Positions 1 to 5,179 of a DNA stretch of 7,273 nt are shown here, in pieces. The position numbers were made by a program, and so were the translations under genes. The stretch lies in contig URJN01000111.1 of NCBI GenBank assembly GCA_900548125.1, forward strand, positions 1-7,273. The letters are read 5' to 3'. Every line of letters starts with the position of its first letter. The first letter of the stretch is position 1. A model generated the notes under the pieces. That model was not told the DNA's origin and did no database searches. It saw only the letters and a program-made list of their open reading frames with translations. The DNA comes from an uncultured Eubacteriales bacterium (GTDB taxonomy: Bacteria > Bacillota > Clostridia > Christensenellales > Aristaeellaceae).

Positions 1-107
1 GGGCTTTCCGAGCGTTTACGGCGCCCGTTTGGCGCATCGCCCTTTGGAAACCTTCGGGCACAAATACTTAGTTTTTTGAAATATCGGTGTTGTTAGCTTG
101 ACAGTCC
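1..107. other. Upstream stretch without a supportable gene
   Basis: I see no start-to-stop gene here. Frame 2 is open from the window edge to a TGA at 77-79 and frame 1 to a TAG at 94-96, so the 3' end of an upstream gene is possible, but 25-31 codons are too few to identify. A TTGAAA hexamer (76-81) and a TTGACA hexamer (98-103) look like -35 boxes, yet neither has a matching -10 box about 17 bases downstream. I therefore do not call a promoter. Confidence 0.3.
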
Positions 108-199
108 CTTTGTGATGTCTGGGGGGCATGTTCCCCGGACCGCGTTCTTCGCTTCGCGGCAGCTTCAACAGATTGAATCAGCATCCGTTTATCACAAAG
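108..199 (+). ncRNA. Candidate structured RNA leader of the ABC importer (multibranch fold)
   Basis: CTTTGTGAT (108-116) and ATCACAAAG (191-199) form a perfect 9-bp inverted repeat enclosing 74 bases. The inside folds into further hairpins. GTCTGGGG (117-124) pairs with CCCCGGAC (133-140) over 8 bp with one G-U, directly abutting the closing stem. CGCG (141-144) pairs with CGCG (155-158). TTCAA (164-168) pairs with TTGAA (173-177) over a CAGA loop. The arrangement is a closing stem with three arms. It lies 84 bases before the permease start, so a cis-regulatory leader or intercistronic structure is plausible. I recognise no known riboswitch class. GGACCGCG at 137-144 resembles the end of a T-box motif, but the AGGGTGG part is missing. 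A mobile repeat with 9-bp terminal inverted repeats is the alternative. Confidence 0.4.
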
Positions 200-215
200 C
201 AATCAAATGGAAGGT

Positions 216-236
216 GCAGGGAGCTTTGTTCCCTGC
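216..236 (+). promoter_or_regulatory. Hairpin with loop complementary to upstream stem
   Basis: GCAGGGA (216-222) and TCCCTGC (230-236) form a perfect 7-bp stem with the loop GCTTTGT (223-229). No T-run follows, so it is not a classical terminator. All seven loop bases are complementary to ACAAAGC at 194-200, which overlaps the 3' arm of the 108-116/191-199 stem. A pseudoknot here would compete with that closing stem. The pairing is seen in the sequence; the switching role is inference. Confidence 0.4.
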
Positions 237-237
237 C

Positions 238-264
238 GGGGCTTGGGGCGGCGTCCCCATCCCC
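238..264 (+). promoter_or_regulatory. G+C-rich double hairpin just before the permease ribosome binding site
   Basis: Two nested stems are visible: GGGG (245-248) with CCCC (255-258), and outside them GGGG (238-241) with CCCC (261-264), separated by short internal loops. The structure ends 7 bases before the AGGAG ribosome binding site (272-276), so it could affect translation or mRNA stability of the permease. Together with the hairpin at 216-236 it resembles G+C-rich dispersed intergenic repeats seen in clostridial genomes. That resemblance is from memory and unverified. Confidence 0.35.
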
Positions 265-282
265 ATCAAAAAGGAGTTTACA

Positions 283-1113
283 ATGCCAAACGCTTCAACA
301 TCTTTCTTCGGCTGGGTTTACTTCCTGCTGCAAAAATACGGCATGCTCTTCCTTCGCGGAACGGGCATGACCCTGCTCATCGCGCTGACGGGCACGGCAC
401 TGGGCTTTGTGCTCGGTCTGCTGGTCGCCATCGTGCGCACCATCACGCTTCCGGAAAAGAAGCGCGGCGAATCCGGCGTGGGGCTGACCATCCGGCGCGG
501 GCTGCTGGCGTTCGTTCAGCTGCTGACGAATATCTATATTCAGGTGTTCCGCGGCACGCCGATGATCGTTCAGGCGGTCGTCATCTACTACGGCGCGCAG
601 TACGCCGGCATCTATATGGATACGACCTTCGCCGCGATTTTCATCATCTCCATCAACACCGGCGCATATATGGCGGAGATTATCCGCGGCGGCATCGTTT
701 CCGTGGACAAGGGACAGTTTGAGGCGGCGCACGCCATCGGCATGACCCATTGGCAGACGATGACGACGGTCATCCTGCCGCAGGCGATTCGCAACATCCT
801 GCCGTCGGTCGGCAACGAGCTGATTGTCAACATCAAGGATTCCAGCGTGCTGAACGTCATCTCCGTTTCCGAGCTGTTCTTCCAAGCGAAGAGCGCGGCG
901 GGCGCGTATTACCGCTATTTCGAGGTCTACTTCATCATCGCGGTCATCTACTTCATCCTGACGCTGACCGTCAGCCGCATCCTGCGCATCATCGAAAAGA
1001 AGATGGACGGTCCGGATAACTATGTGATTCACGGCTCGCAGAGCGACAGCCGCGCGGATATCAAGGTGTCCGTGAAGAATGAAAAGGAGGCTGTGAAGAG
1101 ATGGAACGAGTGA
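283..1113 (+). CDS. Polar amino acid ABC transporter permease (HisM/GlnP type)
   Basis: This is an inner-membrane permease of 276 residues that would form the channel of an amino-acid-type ABC importer. I chose the ATG at 283 because AGGAG (272-276) sits 6 bases before it. An upstream in-frame ATG at 112 would add 57 non-conserved residues translated from the structured leader. Family marks are QVFRGTPMIVQ (87-97), the EAA loop that contacts the ATPase (E148-A-A-H-AIGM to P174) and the KDSSVL stretch (185-190). Hydrophobic segments lie near 29-52, 92-108, 116-136 and 213-233. The protein is longer than the usual 215-240 residues because of a charged cytoplasmic-type loop (57-71) and a polar tail of about 35 residues (241-276). 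Its last 13 bases overlap the ATPase gene, so the two are probably translationally coupled. The substrate is unknown, and the family also carries cystine and other small compounds. Confidence 0.93.
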   Translation: MPNASTSFFGWVYFLLQKYGMLFLRGTGMTLLIALTGTALGFVLGLLVAIVRTITLPEKKRGESGVGLTIRRGLLAFVQLLTNIYIQVFRGTPMIVQAVVIYYGAQYAGIYMDTTFAAIFIISINTGAYMAEIIRGGIVSVDKGQFEAAHAIGMTHWQTMTTVILPQAIRNILPSVGNELIVNIKDSSVLNVISVSELFFQAKSAAGAYYRYFEVYFIIAVIYFILTLTVSRILRIIEKKMDGPDNYVIHGSQSDSRADIKVSVKNEKEAVKRWNE

Positions 1114-1832
1114 TTGAGGTCAAGGGGCTGAAAAAGGCATTCGGCAGCCACGAGGTACTCAGGGGCGTTGACTTCGTGACCCATAAGGGCGAGGTGACCT
1201 GCATCATCGGCTCCTCCGGTTCGGGAAAATCGACGCTGCTGCGCTGCATCAACCTGCTTGAAACGCCGGATGAGGGGAGCATCCTCTATCACGGCGACGA
1301 TATCCTCTCCGGAAGCGTCAACATGCCGCGCTATCACGCGAAGGTCGGCATGGTGTTTCAGCAGTTCAATCTGTTCGGCAACATGACCGTGCTTGAAAAC
1401 TGCGTGACCGGACAGGTCAAGGTGCTTCACCGCAGCCGCGAGGAAAGCGTGAAGAACGCGATGAAGTATCTGGAAAAAGTCGGCATGGATGCGTATGTGA
1501 ACGCGAAGCCGCGTCAGCTTTCCGGCGGACAGAAGCAGCGCGTTGCCATCGCCCGCGCCTTGGCGATGGATCCGGAGGTCATCCTCTTTGACGAGCCGAC
1601 GAGCGCGCTCGATCCGGAGATGGTCGGCGAGGTGCTTTCCGTCATGCAGAAGCTGGCGCAGGAGGGCTTGACGATGCTGGTCGTGACGCACGAGATGAGT
1701 TTTGCCCGCGCAGTTGCCAGCAACGTGGTCTTTATGGATCAGGGCGTCATCTGCGAGCAGGGCAAGCCGGAGGATGTGCTGGGCGCACCGAAGACGGAGC
1801 GGCTCAAGGCGTTTCTGGCGAGCATGCTGTAA
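1101..1832 (+). CDS. Amino acid ABC transporter ATP-binding protein (GlnQ/HisP type)
   Basis: This is the cytoplasmic ATPase that powers the importer whose permease is encoded just upstream. It has 243 residues, normal for the family, and all nucleotide-binding motifs are intact: Walker A GSSGSGKST (37-45), Q-loop VFQQFNLF (85-92), signature LSGGQ (140-144), Walker B ILFDE (161-165), D-loop SALD (168-171) and switch His197 in THEMS. An AAGGAGG site (1084-1090) lies 10 bases before the ATG, inside the end of the permease gene, and the two genes overlap by 13 bases. No solute-binding protein gene follows. A terminator closes the unit, so the binding protein must be upstream of the window or elsewhere. 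The motifs place it in the polar amino acid uptake subfamily but do not fix the substrate. Confidence 0.95.
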   Translation: MERVIEVKGLKKAFGSHEVLRGVDFVTHKGEVTCIIGSSGSGKSTLLRCINLLETPDEGSILYHGDDILSGSVNMPRYHAKVGMVFQQFNLFGNMTVLENCVTGQVKVLHRSREESVKNAMKYLEKVGMDAYVNAKPRQLSGGQKQRVAIARALAMDPEVILFDEPTSALDPEMVGEVLSVMQKLAQEGLTMLVVTHEMSFARAVASNVVFMDQGVICEQGKPEDVLGAPKTERLKAFLASML

Positions 1833-1847
1833 AGATATCCAATAGAC

Positions 1848-1886
1848 AAAAGGAACGATCAGGCAAAGGGCTTGACCGTTCCTTTT
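1848..1886 (+). terminator. Rho-independent terminator of the ABC importer unit
   Basis: A 14-position stem, 1848-1861 against 1873-1886, has a single A-C mismatch (1858/1876) and an 11-base loop. The 3' arm ends in TTTT. It starts 15 bases after the ATPase stop codon, so it separates the transporter transcript from reductase A. Confidence 0.8.
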
Positions 1887-2001
1887 AATATGCAGATTAA
1901 ATATGAAGAAAGAACATGTTCCGAACTGCGGATATGATATTATAAAAAATACAAAACAACTGACTTATTCAAAATAAATAACAAAAACGGAAGAAATAAG
2001 G
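1887..2001. promoter_or_regulatory. A+T-rich upstream region of reductase A with a short palindrome
   Basis: No gene is visible. The segment is far richer in A+T than the flanking genes, as expected for a control region. It contains a perfect 10-bp palindrome, GAACATGTTC (1912-1921), followed by TCCG-N5-CGGA (1920-1932). A TG-A-TATTAT extended -10-like string (1935-1943) is present, but no good -35 box lies before it. I treat that as a weak alternative promoter only. Confidence 0.35.
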
Positions 2002-2030
2002 TTGAATTATCATTGATATTGTGATAAAAT
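2002..2030 (+). promoter_or_regulatory. Sigma-A-type promoter of reductase A
   Basis: TTGAAT (2002-2007) and TAAAAT (2025-2030) are separated by exactly 17 bases. A TG at 2022-2023 one base before the -10 box makes an extended -10. Transcription would begin near 2037, giving a leader of about 50 bases before the ATG at 2087. Confidence 0.65.
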
Positions 2031-2033
2031 CAA
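2013..2033. promoter_or_regulatory. LysR-type box candidate (TTGAT-N11-ATCAA)
   Basis: TTGAT (2013-2017) and ATCAA (2029-2033) form a perfect dyad with the T-N11-A spacing typical of LysR-family binding sites. It overlaps the -10 box of the reductase A promoter. A second, overlapping dyad, TTATCA-N9-TGATAA (2007-2012 and 2022-2027), is also present. The LysR-type gene at 4126 is the obvious candidate partner. A site covering the -10 box would more easily repress than activate. The role is inferred from spacing and context only. Confidence 0.4.
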
Positions 2034-2045
2034 CATAGTTCATGG

Positions 2046-2066
2046 AGGGAAACGTACAATTTCCCT
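2046..2066 (+). promoter_or_regulatory. Leader hairpin upstream of the reductase A ribosome binding site
   Basis: AGGGAAA (2046-2052) and TTTCCCT (2060-2066) are a perfect 7-bp inverted repeat around a 7-base loop. The hairpin ends 6 bases before the ribosome binding site AAGGAGG (2073-2079), which is itself 7 bases from the ATG. It could tune translation or protect the 5' end of the mRNA. Confidence 0.45.
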
Positions 2067-2086
2067 GTTGATAAGGAGGAAAAAAG

Positions 2087-3874
2087 ATGAAGAACATTCA
2101 GAAGGCGTTGTGCCTGATGCTGGTGCTCTGCCTGACCCTCGTGGCGGGTGCTGCGCTGGCGCAGGATTACACCGCGACGGAAAAGGGCTTCGGCGGCGAC
2201 GTTACCGTAACGCTGACCATCGAAAACAATGAGATTGTCGCCGCGAAGGCGGAAGGCGCGAGTGAAACCGACGGCATCGGCTCCAAGGCGATTGAGAGCA
2301 TGCCTGCCGCAATGGTTGAGCAGAACAGCGTGAAGGTGGATACCGTCGCGTCCGCGACCATCACCAGCAACGCGGTTCTGGCTGCTGCTGAAAAGGCTCT
2401 GGCGGAAGCCGGTCTGAAGCCGGAAGACCTCGCCAGCAAAGAAGTGACCAAGGAAGTTCAGCTTGCCGAGCCGACGTTCGAGAATCCGGACGTCATCGTT
2501 GTCGGTGCCGGTTCCTCCGGCGTGAACGCGGCGATTGCTGCGGCGAACGCGGGCGCGAAGGTCTACCTGATTGAAAAGAACGACGACGTGGGCGGCTCTA
2601 TCCGCTTTGCGGGCGGCACGACTTCCGCTGCGGGCGCACGTCAGCAGATCGAAGCGGGCGTGGAAGACAGCCCCGAAAACTTTGCCGAGGATATCGTCCG
2701 CATGGGCGGCGGCACCAACATTCCGGAGCTGACCAAGAAGCACACCGAGTGCGCGGCGGCTGCCATCGACTGGCTGGATGACCTGGGCGCTGATTTCGGC
2801 GACCGTCAGCCGAAGATGTCTTCCTCTTACGACGCGTTCAACGTGCCGCGTGAGTATCGCGTAAAAGGCGGCGGCAAGGCCATCATTGCGCTGATTCGTC
2901 CGCTGCTCGACGAGCAGGTGGAAAAGGGCAATGTCAGCCTGCTGCTGAACACCGAGGTTGCGGATATCATCTTGGAAGACGGCGCGGTCAAGGGCGTGAC
3001 GCTGACGGACGGACGCGAGTTCCGCGCTCCGGCGACCATCCTGACCACCGGCGGCTACGGCCACAGCGAGGAGCTGCTCCACAAGTATAACTATGAGAAC
3101 ATCCTGACCATGGCTCCGTCCTTCGTAACCGGCGACGGCTATCGCTTCGCTGAGAAGGCTGGCGCGAAGTTCAACAACATGGATTACCTGCCGGCTTATC
3201 CGGGCGGCGTGCCGTGCGACGGCTTCGACGTGACGACGACCACGCAGGTTAAGGATTACAACGGCGTAATCTGGGTGGACACCAACGGCAATCGTGTTGC
3301 CAACGAGTTCAATGCTCTGGACAGCGAGCGCAAGGCGGCTTATGCCAACGCACCGCACAGCCTCGTTTACATGATTCTCACGCAGGAAATGCGCGATACG
3401 CAGGATTCCATCATCAGCAAGGATGAGGGCTGGGCTCGCTTTGACGCGCTTCTGGCTGAGGAAAACTGCATCGTGAAGGCGGACACGCTCGACGAGCTGG
3501 CGCAGAAGATCGGCGTCGATGCGGCGGGTCTGGCGGCGACCGTTGAAGCGTACAACGCGGACGTTGAAAAGGGCGAAGACACGAAGTTCGGTCGTCCGGC
3601 GGAATCCATGATGAAGCTGGAAGGTCCGTTCTACGCGATCAAGACCTGCCCGTATGTCATGCTGACCAAGGGCGGTCCGGTGATGAATACGGACGCGCAG
3701 GTGCTCGACACCAACGATCAGCCGATCGTCGGTCTGTATGAGGCTGGCGAGCTTGCCGGCGGCGCGAACATCGGCGGCAGCGCGAACATCGGCGGTCTGG
3801 CGAACACCAGCACCATCGTTTGGGGCAAGATCTCCGGCGAGAGCGCAGCGGCTTATGCGGCGAGCGTGAAGTAA
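2087..3874 (+). CDS. Reductase A: secreted FMN-binding/FAD-dependent flavoprotein with altered active site
   Basis: This 595-residue exported flavoprotein belongs to the flavocytochrome c/fumarate reductase-like group. A Sec signal peptide (1-25, cleavage after ALA) leads into an FMN_bind-type domain (about 28-108) and an FAD_binding_2 domain (about 135-592) with dinucleotide motif GAGSSG (140-145) and FAD-ribose Glu163. No CxxCH haem site is present, so electrons presumably arrive through FMN. Two things are odd. The flavinylation motif reads D85-TVASA-T91, where Dxx(S/T)GAT is expected. The fumarate-reductase residues are also missing: VHHTMGG is replaced by VMLTKGG (524-530), the proton-donor Arg by Leu411 in NEFNALD, and the NRLGxNA Arg by an ANIGG duplication. 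TKGG recalls 3-ketosteroid dehydrogenases of the same superfamily. The fold and cofactors are well supported. I infer that it does not reduce fumarate, and its real substrate or activity is unknown. Confidence 0.88.
   Translation: MKNIQKALCLMLVLCLTLVAGAALAQDYTATEKGFGGDVTVTLTIENNEIVAAKAEGASETDGIGSKAIESMPAAMVEQNSVKVDTVASATITSNAVLAAAEKALAEAGLKPEDLASKEVTKEVQLAEPTFENPDVIVVGAGSSGVNAAIAAANAGAKVYLIEKNDDVGGSIRFAGGTTSAAGARQQIEAGVEDSPENFAEDIVRMGGGTNIPELTKKHTECAAAAIDWLDDLGADFGDRQPKMSSSYDAFNVPREYRVKGGGKAIIALIRPLLDEQVEKGNVSLLLNTEVADIILEDGAVKGVTLTDGREFRAPATILTTGGYGHSEELLHKYNYENILTMAPSFVTGDGYRFAEKAGAKFNNMDYLPAYPGGVPCDGFDVTTTTQVKDYNGVIWVDTNGNRVANEFNALDSERKAAYANAPHSLVYMILTQEMRDTQDSIISKDEGWARFDALLAEENCIVKADTLDELAQKIGVDAAGLAATVEAYNADVEKGEDTKFGRPAESMMKLEGPFYAIKTCPYVMLTKGGPVMNTDAQVLDTNDQPIVGLYEAGELAGGANIGGSANIGGLANTSTIVWGKISGESAAAYAASVK
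3764..3795 (+). repeat. 18-bp tandem duplication inside the reductase A gene
   Basis: GCGAACATCGGCGG occurs at 3764-3777 and again at 3782-3795, identical over 14 bases with an 18-base period. In the protein this gives ANIGG-S-ANIGG-LAN (560-573). The repeat falls where relatives carry the substrate-binding NRLGxNA loop and makes this loop two residues longer than in reductase B. It looks like an in-frame slippage duplication. Confidence 0.8.
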
Positions 3875-3890
3875 AAACAGGATAACCCTG

Positions 3891-3923
3891 AGAGAGTCAG
3901 TCCGGCGGGCTGGCTCTCTTTTT
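3891..3923 (+). terminator. Rho-independent terminator of reductase A
   Basis: AGAGAGTCAG (3891-3900) pairs with CTGGCTCTCT (3910-3919) over 10 bp with one G-U, around a 9-base loop. A run of five T follows (3919-3923). It lies 16 bases after the stop codon, so reductase A is probably a single-gene transcript. Confidence 0.88.
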
Positions 3924-4058
3924 AACGCAGGAAAAACGGCGTTAAATCGCCCGCATGAGCAAAGCTCTCATACAGGTTTCGGTGCGGCAGTCCTGCCATG
4001 CCCGAATCCCTGAGCTTAACGCGCTGACGCGCATCGGTTGAACGGCTTTCGATATTGG

Positions 4059-4087
4059 TTGCTTTTTTCGGGCGTTCATTGTAAAAT
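4059..4087 (+). promoter_or_regulatory. Putative promoter of the LysR-type regulator
   Basis: TTGCTT (4059-4064) and TAAAAT (4082-4087) are 17 bases apart. The -10 box is good and the -35 box moderate. The predicted start of transcription is about 30 bases before the ATG at 4126. GATATTG (4051-4057), which also occurs inside the dyad before reductase A (2015-2021), overlaps the upstream edge and could be part of an autoregulatory site. Confidence 0.5.
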
Positions 4088-4125
4088 ATAGATACATTCT
4101 TAACAAAAGCAAAGGACATGCGGAT

Positions 4126-5061
4126 ATGGATATCAAACAGCTTCTGACGATGATTACGCTTTCCCAGACATTTAATTATCAAAAAGCGGCGGAGCAGCTT
4201 CAATATGCGCCCAGCACGCTTTTTAAGCATATCCAGATGCTGGAGCAGGAGGTCGGCGCGCCGCTGTTCGGCAAAACGGGCAGACAGCTGCGGCTGACTC
4301 CGCAGGGCAAGGCGTTCCTCGTTCACGCGAAGCGAATGGTGGAGGAATACTATCTGGCTCTGGACAGCGTATGCGCAGAGGAAAAGCTGGAGGGAACGAT
4401 TACCGTCGGCGGCTGTGAAATCAACACGGCGTACAGCCTGCTGAGCCTGTTTGAGGGCTTCAGCAGGTCACATGCCGAGGTTCGGCTGAACATGATGACC
4501 TCGCATAACGCGGGCGTGCCTGCGCTTATCCGCGGGGACATGCTGGACGTCGGCTTTTTCTACACGACGCGCGCCGGCGCGGTCAGCGGGCTGAGGACAA
4601 TTCCATTGTATCGGGAGCCGGTCTATCTGATGGTGGCGTGGGATAACCCGATGGCACAGAAAAAGAAGCTGAAATATGAGGATTTGACGGGCATGCCGTT
4701 TGTCTATCCGCATGATACATGCTGCTTCGTCGGGGAGTTTCTGCCGATGATGGAGCAGATGGGCATCCATCTGGGCAAGGTCACGTTTTTGGGCGGCGTT
4801 CAGCTGGTGATGGAGCGGGCACGGCAGGAGGGCGCGATGACGCTTGTGCCGCATCGCGCGTCGCGCCAATACGCCGAGGTCTACGGCATGGTTCGGCTGG
4901 ACATGGACGAGGAACCGATTTGGGCGTGGGAAAACATCGTCTACAAAAACTACGAAACGCTCAAGCCTGCCGCGCGGGCGTTGGCGAGGTATTGCGCCAT
5001 ATATGCGTCAGATTTGACAAAGAAGGACACTGCTTTGAGGGTTCAGGAGTCGGATTGTTAA
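4126..5061 (+). CDS. LysR-family transcriptional regulator
   Basis: This 311-residue protein has the standard LysR length and order. An N-terminal winged helix-turn-helix (about 1-62; recognition region near 18-37, YQKAAEQLQYAPSTLFKHI) precedes a linker helix (62-87) and an effector-binding domain (about 90-293). The start is set by AAAGGA (4111-4116), 9 bases upstream. An ATG at 4118 is out of frame. It lies between two related reductase genes in the same orientation, unlike the divergent arrangement common for this family. Its own promoter follows the reductase A terminator, and no terminator is visible in the 118 bases before reductase B, so it may be co-transcribed with B. By context it probably senses an electron acceptor, such as an unsaturated carboxylate, and controls one or both reductases. 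The effector cannot be read from the sequence. A cysteine pair at 199-200 lies in the effector domain, with no evidence for a redox role. Confidence 0.92.
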   Translation: MDIKQLLTMITLSQTFNYQKAAEQLQYAPSTLFKHIQMLEQEVGAPLFGKTGRQLRLTPQGKAFLVHAKRMVEEYYLALDSVCAEEKLEGTITVGGCEINTAYSLLSLFEGFSRSHAEVRLNMMTSHNAGVPALIRGDMLDVGFFYTTRAGAVSGLRTIPLYREPVYLMVAWDNPMAQKKKLKYEDLTGMPFVYPHDTCCFVGEFLPMMEQMGIHLGKVTFLGGVQLVMERARQEGAMTLVPHRASRQYAEVYGMVRLDMDEEPIWAWENIVYKNYETLKPAARALARYCAIYASDLTKKDTALRVQESDC

Positions 5062-5070
5062 ATTTCTATT

Positions 5071-5103
5071 TTTCGAATGATTCATTTCCTCCTTTCGAGT
5101 GAT
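5071..5103 (+). promoter_or_regulatory. 22-bp-spaced direct repeats upstream of reductase B
   Basis: TTTCGAATGAT (5071-5081) and TTTCGAGTGAT (5093-5103) match at 10 of 11 bases and are spaced 22 bases apart, about two helical turns. They lie just after the regulator's stop codon and upstream of TATAAA (5110-5115) and TACAAT (5122-5127), either of which could be a -10 box lacking a good -35 box. An activator-dependent promoter with two operator sites on one DNA face would fit. This is inference. Confidence 0.4.
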
Positions 5104-5140
5104 GAAGTGTATAAATTCATGTACAATGATGTCAGGAAAA

Positions 5141-5163
5141 TTCCGAACGTGCTTACATCGGAA
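5141..5163 (+). promoter_or_regulatory. Inverted repeat touching the reductase B ribosome binding site
   Basis: TTCCGA (5141-5146) and TCGGAA (5158-5163) form a perfect 6-bp dyad with an 11-base spacer. In RNA it would be a hairpin whose 3' arm directly abuts the AGGAG ribosome binding site (5164-5168), 11 bases before the ATG at 5180. In DNA it could be an operator. TTCCGAAC is shared with the region before reductase A (1919-1926). Confidence 0.4.
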
Positions 5164-5179
5164 AGGAGAAGAAAAAAGA

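Noticed and set aside
98..126. Promoter using TTGACA at 98-103
   Set aside because: The position 17 bases downstream is GGGGGC-like and cannot serve as a -10 box.
137..159. T-box-like GGACCGCG in the importer leader
   Set aside because: The preceding AGGGTGG of the T-box motif, a specifier stem and a terminator with a T-run are all missing.
112..282. N-terminal extension of the permease from the ATG at 112
   Set aside because: It is translated from the hairpin-rich leader, has no family similarity, and the ATG at 283 has a well-placed AGGAG.
3922..4326. 134-codon minus-strand frame across the gap between reductase A and the regulator
   Set aside because: Its 5' half is antisense to the LysR-type gene. 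I recognise no domain, and the start has no clear ribosome binding site. The C-terminal part (about 3925-4020) reads like plausible protein, so a decayed gene remnant is not fully excluded.
5099..5179. Upstream in-frame start for reductase B
   Set aside because: It would bury the signal peptide behind 27 polar residues. The ATG at 5180 has its own ribosome binding site and begins a textbook signal peptide.
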